This document shows, one piece after another, positions 7,954 to 17,262 of a stretch of DNA of 64,000 nucleotides. The position numbers and the translations under genes are program-made. The notes beneath the pieces are model-generated. The model was not told where the DNA came from, made no database searches, and was given only the letters and a program-made list of their open reading frames with translations. Numbering within the stretch: the stretch's first letter is position 1; every line of letters begins with the position of its first letter. Origin of the DNA: Cytophagales bacterium (lineage in GTDB: Bacteria; Bacteroidota; Bacteroidia; Cytophagales; Cyclobacteriaceae); the NCBI GenBank assembly GCA_020403045.1, contig JADBYK010000021.1, forward strand, positions 21,648-85,647, read 5' to 3'.

Positions 7954-9030
7954 TCAGACAAGAGGTGTTTTACTGACGATCGCTTTTAGTGCTTTATTTC
8001 TTACGTCAATGAAAATTTCTGTGCCTACCGCAGCATTTGCAGTCGTTACATAACCCAAACCAATCCCAATGCCTAGCATAGGTGACTGAGTTCCTGATGT
8101 GACTTTTCCGATCACATTGCCAGCTGAATCTTTAATCGGATAGTCATGACGTGGAATACCCTTATCAATCATCTTGAAGCCCACTAATTTTCGCGAAACA
8201 CCGATTTCTTTTTGTTTTTGAATATTCGCAGAATTCGTGAATACCTTTGTAAACTTGGTAATCCAACCTAGTCCACCTTCCAAGGGGGAAGTGGTGTCAT
8301 CAATATCATTTCCATAAAGGCAAAAGCCCATTTCCAGGCGTAGCGTATCCCGCGCTCCAAGGCCAATTGGCTTTATACCTTCGTCCTTACCGGAATCAAA
8401 AATTGCCTGCCAAACTTTTTCAGCGTTTTCTTTATTTACATAAACTTCAAAGCCGCCCGCTCCAGTGTATCCGGTATTGCTTAAAATGACATTGGGTATT
8501 CCGGCCAATTCGCCAACGGCAAAATGATAATACTTAATTGCTGAGAGGTCAGTCGAAGTGAGTCTCTGCAATACTCCCAAAGCCTTAGGCCCCTGAACGG
8601 CAAACAAGCAAATGTCATCTGAAATATTTTTCATGTCAGCTCCTTTGCTATTGAATTTTGAAATCCAGTTCCAGTCTTTTTCTATGTTGGATGCATTGAC
8701 TACCAGTAAATAGTCATTATCCTTTACCTTATATACAATTAGATCATCCACAATGCCGCCCGTTTCATTAGGAAGACATGAGTATTGGGCTTGCCCATCA
8801 ACTAGTTTACTGGCATCATTGCTTGTTACGCGCTGAATCAAATCCAGTGCATGGGGCCCCTTAATAGTAAACTCCCCCATATGTGAAACATCAAAAACGC
8901 CCACACCATTCCGAACGGTCATGTGCTCTTCGATATCAGAAGAGTACCGGACGGGCATATTGTATCCGGCAAAGGGTACCATTTTGGCACCTAGCTTTTC
9001 GTGTAATGTATTTAGGGGAACAAACTTCAT
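7954..9030 (-). CDS. gcvT: Glycine cleavage system aminomethyltransferase (T protein)
   Basis: 358 residues from ATG 9030 ([14 protein letters not shown]); an ATG two codons upstream is equally possible, and the further upstream part of the frame is not family-like. GcvT transfers the methylene group from H-protein-bound aminomethyl lipoate to tetrahydrofolate and releases ammonia. Conserved stretches include [65 protein letters not shown] and the C-terminal [19 protein letters not shown]. The other glycine-cleavage genes are not in the window and no glycine riboswitch is visible upstream. Confidence 0.95.
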   Translation of the reverse strand: MKFVPLNTLHEKLGAKMVPFAGYNMPVRYSSDIEEHMTVRNGVGVFDVSHMGEFTIKGPHALDLIQRVTSNDASKLVDGQAQYSCLPNETGGIVDDLIVYKVKDNDYLLVVNASNIEKDWNWISKFNSKGADMKNISDDICLFAVQGPKALGVLQRLTSTDLSAIKYYHFAVGELAGIPNVILSNTGYTGAGGFEVYVNKENAEKVWQAIFDSGKDEGIKPIGLGARDTLRLEMGFCLYGNDIDDTTSPLEGGLGWITKFTKVFTNSANIQKQKEIGVSRKLVGFKMIDKGIPRHDYPIKDSAGNVIGKVTSGTQSPMLGIGIGLGYVTTANAAVGTEIFIDVRNKALKAIVSKTPLV

Positions 9031-9145
9031 CTCCATAGAAAAAACATTTAAACTCAAAAGTAAGAACAGTTTGTGATAATAAATCAACTAATTTATAAGT
9101 GAATCTCAATTGCAAGAAAGCAATTACAACATTCTGCCAATCATT

Positions 9146-12121
9146 TCATTTGGCCAACTTCTTTTCGAAGTCGTTGTAAATGTCAAGTGGGAGTAATTTC
9201 TTTAGTTTTGCCATCGCCTGTACTGATTCACTTTCAAACCCCAACAACATGGCCTGCACCGCATATTCTTTCAATAGCTTCACTGAATTGGGTTTTGCCA
9301 AAAGCCCATTTACCAGAATGGAGTAAGGCTTTAGCTTGTCGGTGCTATTTTTTTGAAAAAACCGAGCCGAGGCCAACATTGCTTCTTCGAATTGAAAATT
9401 AGCTTTTCCTAGAAACTCGAAGTCGTGCAATGCTTCTTTTATGTTGCCTTCGCGAGCGGCAATGACTGCACGCCAATAAATTTTTTCATTTCGATAGGCG
9501 GGAGGTAACTCAACATTCATCTTATTTTGCAAGTAGCTCCAGTTAGCTGTCTCCACAGCAAGCATCCTATTAAAAACCATGATTTCGTCTGCGAGATCTT
9601 TTTCTATAAACTTAACACCTTTCAACATTGATAGATAACCGATCGCTCTGTTCGGTTCGTCAAGTGCATACCACCTTTTACTTCTCTCCAGGATAGCTCG
9701 GGTTTTCCAAACTACATTTCTGATATTTCCAACCATCTGACCGAACAAAAGCGAATCAGAAAGGGGTACGTGAACTTTGGAGTATTCATATATGAATTCA
9801 TCATTTTGCTGCAGCGCTTCGTTATTTTCGGACTCAATGATTTTTCTATAGAGTATGGATTGATTTCGTCTGGAAGAATCATCGGATGTCACTAAAGAAT
9901 TCCAAAACGATAACGCCACATCCAAGCTATCAGCTTCTGTCCAAGCTAATGCCTGCATAAAGTCAGCGCCATCCCTGTTTTTTTCTTCGGCTACTTTGAA
10001 ATACGATGCTGCGGTAGCTGGATTTTTTTGTTCCAGCAGCCAAATGCCTAGCTGATAAAAATATTTTCCTTGGTTAGTGAAGTATGCCAATTCGCGAAGG
10101 AGTTCAAGTGCTTGAGTGACCATCCCATGTTCGTAGTAGGCATGTGCAGCGGCCTGAAGTACGTATTCTTTGAAATTGCTGTTTACTGGTTTTCTGGCAA
10201 TCAGTACAAAATTACGCAGCGCTGCTGTATCTATTTCTTGGAGTTGATTGGTTAGTTGGTTGCTGATGACAACAGCCATGCGCACATTGAGTATTGTGTC
10301 TTTTGGTATCTTTGGATCGATCGGCAAGTTGATATGTTGAAGAGTTGCCAGTGCGAAGGCGTTGCTCTGCGTGCCCAAATCTTTCGACCCCAAGAGTTTG
10401 AGTAACGAATCAGCCGGAAATGATAATCGAAGTTGTGCGCTGCAAGCAAACAAATTAGTTTCAGCCGCATCCTTTGTTAATTGACTTTTTCTGGCTCTTT
10501 GAAAAAATATCAAAGAAGAATCTAATTGATGTAGTTGATAATAATTCAATGCTTGTGCATTCAGTAACATCCCACTGGTTGGGAAAACGCGCAATCCGTC
10601 CTTCAGAAGCGAAGTCGCTTCCTCGTATTTTCCGTTGGTTTGGTAGGCGTCACCGTAATTTAGGTACGCCATTTCCGAAGGAGTGGTCGCAATGATGTTT
10701 TGATACTCCTTGAGCGCATCATATGGCTTCAATTGTGCGGAATACAAATTGGCCAGCGCATAGTGTGCATGATGATTTCGGTTTCGGGTGGTGATCGATT
10801 TTTTGTAGTATGCTTCGGCCGTTTGTTGATCCGCCAAAGCAAGATACATGTCTCCATAGGCATTGTAGTAAGTAGCCTTAGCCCGATCAAAATAGGTTGT
10901 GAGGGGATACGAGTAGGAGAGGAAAGCGAACGTTGCTATTAACCCCATCGTACGAAAAGTAAAGAAGGGCATCGCAGATGGTTGGTAAAGTATTTTGTGT
11001 ACAGGTACGTTCGCCAACAGCATAGGGCCGAAGTTGGCGGTTACATAGGCAGTGAAAATAACACCATAGCCGAGGTGCATGAAAAGAATGATATCATCGA
11101 AGCCTTCCATCATGGTGGTACTATGTGTGGCAAAGCAAAAACTGATAGTTGAGTAGGCGGTAATGAAGAACCCTAAGTAAAGATAGGTGACGATCGGAAA
11201 GGAGCTGACAACATCAGCATAAAGTGGCTCTCTTTTTCGCACTCCCCACAAGCCGATAATGGCGGACAATGTGAGAAGTAGAAAGGAGTCAACGGTGAAA
11301 ATATTCCAGTGTAAATAATTTTCCCGGATTAAATAGGTAATGATTAAGTTGGCGAGGTAAATGGCTGTAACAAGGTAGAAGTGTCCAGCTGAGCGGGTTG
11401 GTTTTTGTGAATTTGTAACGATGGTGACAAATAGTGCAATCAATTCATGTGCGACCATTGCGATGAATACCACACTCATGATAATGCCTGTGGTTAGCCC
11501 GTTGACCGCCAAATGAAGAAAAGGGCTAGTAACACGACTTCCAAAATATACTGCAATCGCTACGATGAGCGTAATTACTGCAAAAGAAAAAAGTCGGAAT
11601 AGAAATGAAAAATCACTCCTGAATGATTGGAAATAGTAAGCGAGTGCTGAGTACAAAATGGTGATAACTATGGTCGGGATTTTATTCGACAGGCCAATTA
11701 CCAGAAGTGTTTCCCAATGAAAATTGACAATGATCAGGATAAAAAAACCTATTCCACCCAAAAAAGAATAACGTTTTAGTGTGGTGATGAAGGTCAGAAA
11801 CAAAAGAACCCCAACGGTTAGGCAGCCCAAAAAAAGATAATAAATCCAAAAAGCCGGTTGAAGGTCGCTGCCTACATAGGTTTCATACAACAATATATTT
11901 TCAATAGGCACCTCGATGGTAGAAAGACCAACACGAAAACTTCGCAGCGCAACATCCATCATTTTCAATTCCTGAAACTGCTCGTATACATATACTAAAG
12001 ATGGGTTTTGAAAATAGGTGTAACCGAATAAGCTTAGCCCAGCAAAAGCTAAGCAAGCCAATAGCCAGAAAAGACGTTTCTCACTACTTGTCCAATGCTC
12101 CCCAAACCGAATGTTTGACAT
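9146..12121 (-). CDS. Large polytopic membrane protein with C-terminal TPR repeats, function unknown
   Basis: 991 residues. Residues 1 to about 400 hold roughly eleven or twelve membrane helices with short loops. From about 415 the protein is soluble and helical, with tetratricopeptide-like units such as DMYLALADQQTAEAYYKKSI, HYALANLYSAQLKPYDALKE and AYLNYGDAYQTNGKYEEATS, and more degenerate repeats to the end. I do not recognise the membrane domain. TPR arrays usually bind protein partners. The gene follows plsC and gatC on the same strand, only 3 bases after the gatC stop, so it is probably translated from the same message. Confidence 0.7.
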   Translation of the reverse strand: MSNIRFGEHWTSSEKRLFWLLACLAFAGLSLFGYTYFQNPSLVYVYEQFQELKMMDVALRSFRVGLSTIEVPIENILLYETYVGSDLQPAFWIYYLFLGCLTVGVLLFLTFITTLKRYSFLGGIGFFILIIVNFHWETLLVIGLSNKIPTIVITILYSALAYYFQSFRSDFSFLFRLFSFAVITLIVAIAVYFGSRVTSPFLHLAVNGLTTGIIMSVVFIAMVAHELIALFVTIVTNSQKPTRSAGHFYLVTAIYLANLIITYLIRENYLHWNIFTVDSFLLLTLSAIIGLWGVRKREPLYADVVSSFPIVTYLYLGFFITAYSTISFCFATHSTTMMEGFDDIILFMHLGYGVIFTAYVTANFGPMLLANVPVHKILYQPSAMPFFTFRTMGLIATFAFLSYSYPLTTYFDRAKATYYNAYGDMYLALADQQTAEAYYKKSITTRNRNHHAHYALANLYSAQLKPYDALKEYQNIIATTPSEMAYLNYGDAYQTNGKYEEATSLLKDGLRVFPTSGMLLNAQALNYYQLHQLDSSLIFFQRARKSQLTKDAAETNLFACSAQLRLSFPADSLLKLLGSKDLGTQSNAFALATLQHINLPIDPKIPKDTILNVRMAVVISNQLTNQLQEIDTAALRNFVLIARKPVNSNFKEYVLQAAAHAYYEHGMVTQALELLRELAYFTNQGKYFYQLGIWLLEQKNPATAASYFKVAEEKNRDGADFMQALAWTEADSLDVALSFWNSLVTSDDSSRRNQSILYRKIIESENNEALQQNDEFIYEYSKVHVPLSDSLLFGQMVGNIRNVVWKTRAILERSKRWYALDEPNRAIGYLSMLKGVKFIEKDLADEIMVFNRMLAVETANWSYLQNKMNVELPPAYRNEKIYWRAVIAAREGNIKEALHDFEFLGKANFQFEEAMLASARFFQKNSTDKLKPYSILVNGLLAKPNSVKLLKEYAVQAMLLGFESESVQAMAKLKKLLPLDIYNDFEKKLAK

Positions 12122-12124
12122 CTC

Positions 12125-12412
12125 TTATTCCAGAACTTTGGGTACACGAAAATAGTCTTTGTCTTTCTTTGGTGCGTTCGATAACACTTCATCGTGCGTT
12201 AGGTCGACCTTCGCGACATCTTCACGTATATTATTTATTTCATGGCTCATCGTGGTGAGTGGTGCTATGCCATCTGTACTGACCTCATTCAACTTCTCCA
12301 CAAAAGTGAGCATGTTGCTCATGTCGCGAAGCATTTGGTCGGTATCTTCCTCATTTATCTCTAACCTTGATAGGTGGGCGATTTTTTGAAGAGTTTCTAC
12401 GTCCAATTTCAT
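12125..12412 (-). CDS. gatC: Asp-tRNA(Asn)/Glu-tRNA(Gln) amidotransferase subunit C
   Basis: 95 residues, the usual GatC length. The pattern KIAHLSRLEINEEDTDQM, then MLTFVEKLNEVSTDGI(A)PL and the conserved LREDV-like NIREDVAKV followed by the LSNAPKKDKDYFRVPKVLE tail, is diagnostic. GatC stabilises GatA and bridges it to GatB in the complex that amidates misacylated Glu-tRNA(Gln) or Asp-tRNA(Asn). gatA and gatB are not in this window, so the complex is encoded at dispersed loci, as is common in Bacteroidota. It lies 8 bases after plsC, probably co-transcribed. Confidence 0.95.
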   Translation of the reverse strand: MKLDVETLQKIAHLSRLEINEEDTDQMLRDMSNMLTFVEKLNEVSTDGIAPLTTMSHEINNIREDVAKVDLTHDEVLSNAPKKDKDYFRVPKVLE

Positions 12413-12420
12413 TGAAGATG

Positions 12421-13143
12421 CTAGCTTTTTGATAGTTCACTTTGAATCACTGAAAACACTTGGCGTTTTAATAATGAAATACTTTCCAGGGTCATTCCTT
12501 TTGTCTCAATCGGTTCATGGAAAACAACTTTGACTTTGCCCGCGTGAAGAATCATTTTTTTTTGATCCGGCAAAATTATCCAATTATAAGGGATAGTGAC
12601 GGGTACAATGGGTATTTGTTTTTCAATGGCGGTGCGGAAGGCTCCGTCTTTGAACGGCACCATTTGGGGTGGGTTTTTGGTTACCATCCCACCTTCTGGG
12701 TAAATCACAAGGCTTTTTCCCGAATCAATGGCTCTCATGCTAGCCAATATTGTTTCCGACCGACTGCGCATACTTTTTCGGTCGACCGTGATATGTAGTT
12801 TGCGATACATAAACCCAAAAAGAGGAATCTTTTCCATATCATTTTTACCAACAAAAATAGCGTTGATGGGATTCAGACCCATCGTAGGTATATCAAGGTA
12901 CGAGAAGTGATTAGGGCAAAAAATATACTGCCGATTACGCTCTAGCTTTCCACGTGTTTCAACCCGAAAAGGTAGGAAGCAGAAGATAAACATCAGCCTG
13001 GCCCACCAGCGGTTGAGAATACCAACTAGCTCAAACTTTTTTGGAAGAACAATTGGAATGAGCAGAAGTGGCAAAAAGAGTATGAACAGGAAAGAAAATA
13101 CGAAAAAACCGTAAATGGTATGTACTATTCTAATCAGTTTCAT
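12421..13143 (-). CDS. plsC: 1-acyl-sn-glycerol-3-phosphate acyltransferase
   Basis: 240 residues. An N-terminal hydrophobic stretch (GFFVFSFLFILFLPLLLIPIV) anchors it in the inner membrane. Acyltransferase motif I is NHFSYLD (His and Asp catalytic), the FVGKNDMEKIPLFGF region is motif II, YPEGG is motif III, and the VPVTIPYNW stretch is motif IV. It acylates lysophosphatidate to phosphatidate in phospholipid synthesis; acyl-ACP versus acyl-CoA preference cannot be told. It is the first gene of a likely plsC-gatC-TPR operon on the minus strand. Confidence 0.92.
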   Translation of the reverse strand: MKLIRIVHTIYGFFVFSFLFILFLPLLLIPIVLPKKFELVGILNRWWARLMFIFCFLPFRVETRGKLERNRQYIFCPNHFSYLDIPTMGLNPINAIFVGKNDMEKIPLFGFMYRKLHITVDRKSMRSRSETILASMRAIDSGKSLVIYPEGGMVTKNPPQMVPFKDGAFRTAIEKQIPIVPVTIPYNWIILPDQKKMILHAGKVKVVFHEPIETKGMTLESISLLKRQVFSVIQSELSKS

Positions 13144-13190
13144 TCGCTGAGTAATTCATAAAAGTCGGTTTCGCTTCGTATTTTTTTGTG

Positions 13191-14534
13191 CTAGCGATTG
13201 ATGGGATCAGGCTTGGGGATTATAATAATATCATTTTGCCTTCCATCAATATATCGAAAACCCTTCTCGTCAAAATAGCCATCTTCTTCCAATTGAATGC
13301 GTACTTCCTTTTTCCATTCGATCACGTATACAGAGGCATTCAATTCGATGGAGTAGGCTGTATTAAAGTGCATTGGGTAATCGCCAGTAAAGGGTACGCC
13401 ACCTTGCATGTCCCACATGCCTATGGTAGTGCCTGCAGCATGACCATGAAAGCCAATGGGATGCGTATAAATGGAGGGAGTGATTCCCCCGTCAATCGCC
13501 TGTTTGCGAGTATCGGCCAGAATTTGATTTCCCGTTTTTCCCTCCTTGAAATTGCTTGTCAGTATATCTTGAAGTTTATTTCCTCTCTTGAATGCGTTGC
13601 GTAAATATTCAGGTACTTCCGTTTCTCCTGGTTTCAGAATGTAAGCATGTTGTTGGGTATCGGTGTTAAGTCTCAGGTAGGTAATGCCGAAGTCGACATG
13701 CAATAGATCTCCCGGGAGAATGACCAAAGGCTGTGGTCGCTTGGCGGTTATGGTTTCAGGTTCTTGTCGTTGTATGGACACAGATGGTTGGAACCAGGTG
13801 TCGAGCTTTAGTCGCTTGATTTCTTCGCGATACCACCAGACCACATCTTCGGTAGTGGTTATACCCGGTTGAATGACTTTGTCGGAAAACCCTTCCGCGA
13901 TGATTTCATGAGCGATGCGGCAAATCTGCTGGTAGATAATAATTTCTCTTTCCGTGCGTGTTTCAAGCCATGCTACACCTAATTTTTCGGCAGACGCAAC
14001 GTGTGTATACAAGCGCTTGGGTAAAGCGGTCAGAAATTGATCATAGTCGTTCGCAGTCAACCCATCGGCATGGCCCCAAGAAGGCGCCTTGTTGATACCT
14101 ATCTTTTTTGGATTTCTTTCTTCTACGATCTTGGCGAGCTGGCCCCATTGGTCCGGCTGATGATCCGGATCCCAGGCGCGTCTGAACATTTTGCCAACAT
14201 CGTAGCGAGCCACGGCCAAGTATTCAAGACCCAGATCAGTACCCTTGGCATCTTTCCCTTTATCATAAATTACCAACATGGTGGTTCTACGAGCCGCAAA
14301 CCATGTGGCAGGAAGCATGGTTCTAATAATCGGATCTTCATTGTATTCTCTCGAGATGATCACCCACATGTCAAAGCCCTCTCTTCGCATGATGGTCGGA
14401 AGCACCGTGCGCAGGCGGTCTTCTAAAAGCTCGTCAATGATTTTTGCCTGTTCACGCTGCGTTAGAATGAGTGGATATTGGGCAAAGGAGCCTGCGAGAA
14501 TAAAAAGGAAAGCAATGGAAAGAAAATGCTTCAT
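13191..14534 (-). CDS. Secreted M24-family (Xaa-Pro) aminopeptidase
   Basis: 447 residues with a clear signal peptide (FLSIAFLFILAGSFAQ), so it acts in the periplasm or outside. The N-terminal creatinase-like domain includes FDMWVIISREYNED. The C-terminal pita-bread domain carries the metal ligands: LLHVDFG with the first Asp, a second Asp in RLNTDTQQH, the His in HPIGFHGHAAG, a Glu in AYSIELNASV and a final Glu in VRIQLEEDGYF. M24B enzymes remove N-terminal residues preceding proline using two metal ions. It is a single gene; plsC lies downstream on the same strand after a 47-base gap. Confidence 0.9.
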   Translation of the reverse strand: MKHFLSIAFLFILAGSFAQYPLILTQREQAKIIDELLEDRLRTVLPTIMRREGFDMWVIISREYNEDPIIRTMLPATWFAARRTTMLVIYDKGKDAKGTDLGLEYLAVARYDVGKMFRRAWDPDHQPDQWGQLAKIVEERNPKKIGINKAPSWGHADGLTANDYDQFLTALPKRLYTHVASAEKLGVAWLETRTEREIIIYQQICRIAHEIIAEGFSDKVIQPGITTTEDVVWWYREEIKRLKLDTWFQPSVSIQRQEPETITAKRPQPLVILPGDLLHVDFGITYLRLNTDTQQHAYILKPGETEVPEYLRNAFKRGNKLQDILTSNFKEGKTGNQILADTRKQAIDGGITPSIYTHPIGFHGHAAGTTIGMWDMQGGVPFTGDYPMHFNTAYSIELNASVYVIEWKKEVRIQLEEDGYFDEKGFRYIDGRQNDIIIIPKPDPINR

Positions 14535-14613
14535 GCTGTTAGCGTTTACAAATGATTTTAAATGTACAATTTTAGAACATTTTGGCGTAATGTGGCTTAC
14601 GGAATTCAGTTAT

Positions 14614-15183
14614 TTATACCGACTGAAGCCTGATCTTAATTTGACAGCGCTGATCTTTTAATAGTTCGCGAGCATTGTCTACTTCAATTTTCGATTTGGC
14701 ATCATCCATTTTCGCCTTCACTGAGTTTTTTATTTCTTTCATTCGCATAGCTTCTATAAAACGTTTCACATCTTCATCATTTTCTAGAATCAATTCCGGC
14801 ACTTGTGTGGGTTTGTCATCATCGTTTTTGGCTACCATGGTGAAAAAGGACGAGTTGGTATGTTTAATGGTTCCGAGTTTTACATTTTGTGCTTCTACCC
14901 GAATTCCCACAACCAAAGAAGATTTTCCTACATAGTTCACGGACGCGTGCATCGATACCAATTCCCCTACCTCTACGGGTTGTAAGAATTCGACTTTGTC
15001 AACAGAAACAGTTACGCAATAGGTACCTGCATGTTTGCTGGCAGTGGCGTAGGCTACTTTGTCCATCATGGAAAGAAGTATGCCTCCATGTATTTTGCCA
15101 CCAAAATTCGCGTATGCGGGAATCATCAACTCGGTGATGGTGGTTTGGGAGAGCTTTACGGGTTTGGCTTCGACTTTGATCAT
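14614..15183 (-). CDS. Acyl-CoA thioesterase, hotdog fold
   Basis: 189 residues. The hotdog core is clear: NFGGKIHGGILLSMMDKVAYATASKHAG (catalytic-loop Asn/Asp region), TVSVDKVEFLQPVEVGELV, and VNYVGKSSLVVGIRVEAQN. This is the YciA/BACH-type pattern, so it probably hydrolyses acyl-CoAs to free acids and CoA. A C-terminal extension of about 55 residues (from ILENDEDVKRF) is charged and helical. It is convergent with nothing and lies between the M24 peptidase and MATE genes on the same strand. Confidence 0.88.
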   Translation of the reverse strand: MIKVEAKPVKLSQTTITELMIPAYANFGGKIHGGILLSMMDKVAYATASKHAGTYCVTVSVDKVEFLQPVEVGELVSMHASVNYVGKSSLVVGIRVEAQNVKLGTIKHTNSSFFTMVAKNDDDKPTQVPELILENDEDVKRFIEAMRMKEIKNSVKAKMDDAKSKIEVDNARELLKDQRCQIKIRLQSV

Positions 15184-15224
15184 GTTCGATGGCTTTCAGT
15201 TTTTCAAAAGATAAGAAAGAAAAA

Positions 15225-16565
15225 CTATTCTTTTAAAGAACCAGCCAGTTTCTTGAATCGTAAAAACATGGCGGTGGCTGTTAACGTCAAGCCCAACAAC
15301 AGACCAAGCCAAATTCCGATAGCGCCCCATCCGAAAACAAACGCCAAGCAATAGCCAAGCGGAAGACCGATGATCCAATACGAAATGAAAATAAGCAGCG
15401 ATGGAATTTTAACATCTTGTAATCCTCTTAGCGCACCGATACAAACAACTTGCGCACCATCACTCAATTGAAAAAATCCCGCGATAACCAGTAAAGGACC
15501 AGCGATTGCAATAACCTCTGCATCGTGAACATACAATAGTGGTAGAAAATTTCCCCCCACAATAAAAAAGATCGCCCAAGCCGTCATAATCAATAAAGCA
15601 ACACCCAGAAGGGAGTACGCGGCTTGCCGAAGATTACCAAAATCTTTCTTGCCCAGAAAATGGCTGACGCGAATTGTAGCCGCTGCGGCCAAACCGGATG
15701 TTGTCATGTAACTAATGGTGGCTAAGTTAATAGCTATTTGATGGGCCGCCAGCGCTTGCGTTCCTAGCCATCCCATCATCACTAACGAAAAATCAAAAGC
15801 CGCCACTTCAAAAATAAATTGCATGCCAGCTGGTATGCCGATATGCAACATTTTGTTGACTAGCGCTTTTGAATAGTTTCCGATGGAAAATCCATTTCTG
15901 AATTTTTTGAAGCGTGGAGCGAGATATACATAGCCCGCAAAAACTACAGCCATTAAAATTCTTGAGGTCAATGTGGCATATCCTGCTCCATTTAAACCCA
16001 GTGCCGGAAAGCCAGCATGCCCGTAAATCAATAGATAATTTAGTCCGATATTCACCACATTTGCGCTGATGACAATGATCATCGCGATACGTGTCAGCGA
16101 TAAGCCTTCTGTAAATTGGCGAAAAGTCTGAAACACCAAAATGGGAATGAGCGAGAACGTAATAATGCTTAGATAAGGGATAGAAAGAACAACTACCTCC
16201 GGTGGTTGATTGATATGAAACAGCACGTTCATCCCGACAGAAACAATAGCTACAAGAATCAAACTATTGCAAATATTGATGAGCAAACCGTGCTTTAGTA
16301 TGGAAGCGATTTTGGTATCATCTCTTTCTCCGTCTGCCGTTGAAACCAAAGGAGTGATGGCGTAGGAAACACCGATGCCGAAAAGTAACAGAAAATTGAA
16401 AGCCACGTTGGCCAAGCCTGCCCCGGCCAGATTAGCGGCACCCAAATTGCCGACCATAATATTGTCTGCAACGCCCATGGTAACGTGCCCCAATTGGCTG
16501 AGCATAACCGGGTAGGCGAGATGAAAGCCTTCTTTGGCGTGCGTTTTATAATTTTTTAATTCCAT
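15225..16565 (-). CDS. MATE-family multidrug/Na+ efflux transporter
   Basis: 446 residues with twelve predicted membrane helices in two pseudo-symmetric halves. Family stretches include LAYPVMLSQLGHVTMGVADNIMVGNLGAANLAGAGLAN near the start and VAAFDFSLVMMGWLGTQALAAHQIAINLATI at the start of the second half. NorM-type MATE proteins export cationic drugs or metabolites in exchange for Na+ or H+. Substrate unknown. It begins 67 bases after the NUDIX gene; the gap carries a dyad repeat. Confidence 0.92.
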   Translation of the reverse strand: MELKNYKTHAKEGFHLAYPVMLSQLGHVTMGVADNIMVGNLGAANLAGAGLANVAFNFLLLFGIGVSYAITPLVSTADGERDDTKIASILKHGLLINICNSLILVAIVSVGMNVLFHINQPPEVVVLSIPYLSIITFSLIPILVFQTFRQFTEGLSLTRIAMIIVISANVVNIGLNYLLIYGHAGFPALGLNGAGYATLTSRILMAVVFAGYVYLAPRFKKFRNGFSIGNYSKALVNKMLHIGIPAGMQFIFEVAAFDFSLVMMGWLGTQALAAHQIAINLATISYMTTSGLAAAATIRVSHFLGKKDFGNLRQAAYSLLGVALLIMTAWAIFFIVGGNFLPLLYVHDAEVIAIAGPLLVIAGFFQLSDGAQVVCIGALRGLQDVKIPSLLIFISYWIIGLPLGYCLAFVFGWGAIGIWLGLLLGLTLTATAMFLRFKKLAGSLKE

Positions 16566-16570
16566 TTTGC

Positions 16571-16636
16571 TTGTAGATAGTCGATAGTCTATGATCCATA
16601 GTCCATGGATAGTTGACTATGGACTATCGACTTTAG
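16571..16636. repeat. AGTCGATAGTC dyad repeat
   Basis: AGTCGATAGTCTAT (16579-16592) is inverted as ATGGACTATCGACT (16619-16632) with one mismatch, and an inner pair CCATAGTC/GACTATGG offers an alternative fold. It fills the NUDIX-MATE spacer and is a third sequence class among the intergenic dyads in this window. Confidence 0.7.
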
Positions 16637-17175
16637 ATATTTAATTCTCTGGCCACTCTCAAAATACCCATCACACTTAAGCTGTCCGTAATTTTGCCAT
16701 CTAGTACCATTTGTAGTGCTTCTGAAAAAGGCAATTTTCTCACTTTCAAATCTGCTTCTGTATCTTCAAGTGCCGCCATTCCATAGGTTAACTCTTCTGC
16801 AAGAAAAACAAATCCTTCTTCGTCAGAGACTGAATTAGACAAATGGGTTCGCACCATTGGTGTCCACTTTTTTGCAGTGATGCCTGTTTCTTCTTTTAGT
16901 TCGCGTTGGGCAGATTCCAACGGGTTGGATGCAAGCGACCCACCGCCCTCTGGTATTTCCCAGCTCCATTCGTTTAGTGGATAACGAAATTGCCCAACCA
17001 GCCAGGTGTTCCTTTCCTCATCCAAAGCAACGATGCCGATAGCTTTGTTCTTAAAATGGACTTTTCCATAAATGCCCTTGCCACCGGCAGGATTTGATAC
17101 CTGATGTTCTTCAACTTTTATCCAGAGGTTGTCGTAGATGTCTTTGATTGAGAGGGTCTTCCAAGAGTTTTGCAT
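16633..17175 (-). CDS. NUDIX hydrolase, ADP-ribose pyrophosphatase-like
   Basis: 180 residues. The NUDIX box reads GGGSLASNPLESAQRELKEE followed by TGI, keeping the metal-binding REL-EE core while Ser replaces the first box glutamate. The preceding VGQFRYPLNEWSWEIPEGG matches the ADP-ribose/NDP-sugar pyrophosphatase subgroup, with its E-x-P-x-G entry to the box. These enzymes hydrolyse X-linked nucleoside diphosphates such as ADP-ribose to X-phosphate and NMP. The end of the reading frame overlaps the edge of the dyad repeat (16633-16636). Confidence 0.9.
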   Translation of the reverse strand: MQNSWKTLSIKDIYDNLWIKVEEHQVSNPAGGKGIYGKVHFKNKAIGIVALDEERNTWLVGQFRYPLNEWSWEIPEGGGSLASNPLESAQRELKEETGITAKKWTPMVRTHLSNSVSDEEGFVFLAEELTYGMAALEDTEADLKVRKLPFSEALQMVLDGKITDSLSVMGILRVARELNI

Positions 17176-17242
17176 AAATGTTGGTCAGGCGTCAAAAGTT
17201 TAAAGTTAAAAAGTTCGAGCTAGAGGCCAACCCATAACTTCG

Positions 17243-17250
17243 TACTTTTG
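17243..17250 (+). promoter_or_regulatory. Bacteroidota -7 box before rnhB
   Basis: TACTTTTG matches the TAnnTTTG consensus of the Bacteroidota primary sigma factor. No convincing -33 TTG at 19-21 bases is seen. It places transcription start just before ATG 17263, which argues against translation from the TTG at 17248. Confidence 0.45.
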
Positions 17251-17262
17251 AGTTTTAAATTC

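Noticed and set aside
13188..14661. Several plus-strand frames over the M24 peptidase gene
   Set aside because: Antisense shadows with no recognisable domain or start context.
17248..17262. TTG start for rnhB
   Set aside because: The codon lies in a perfect -7 box and an ATG follows 15 bases later.
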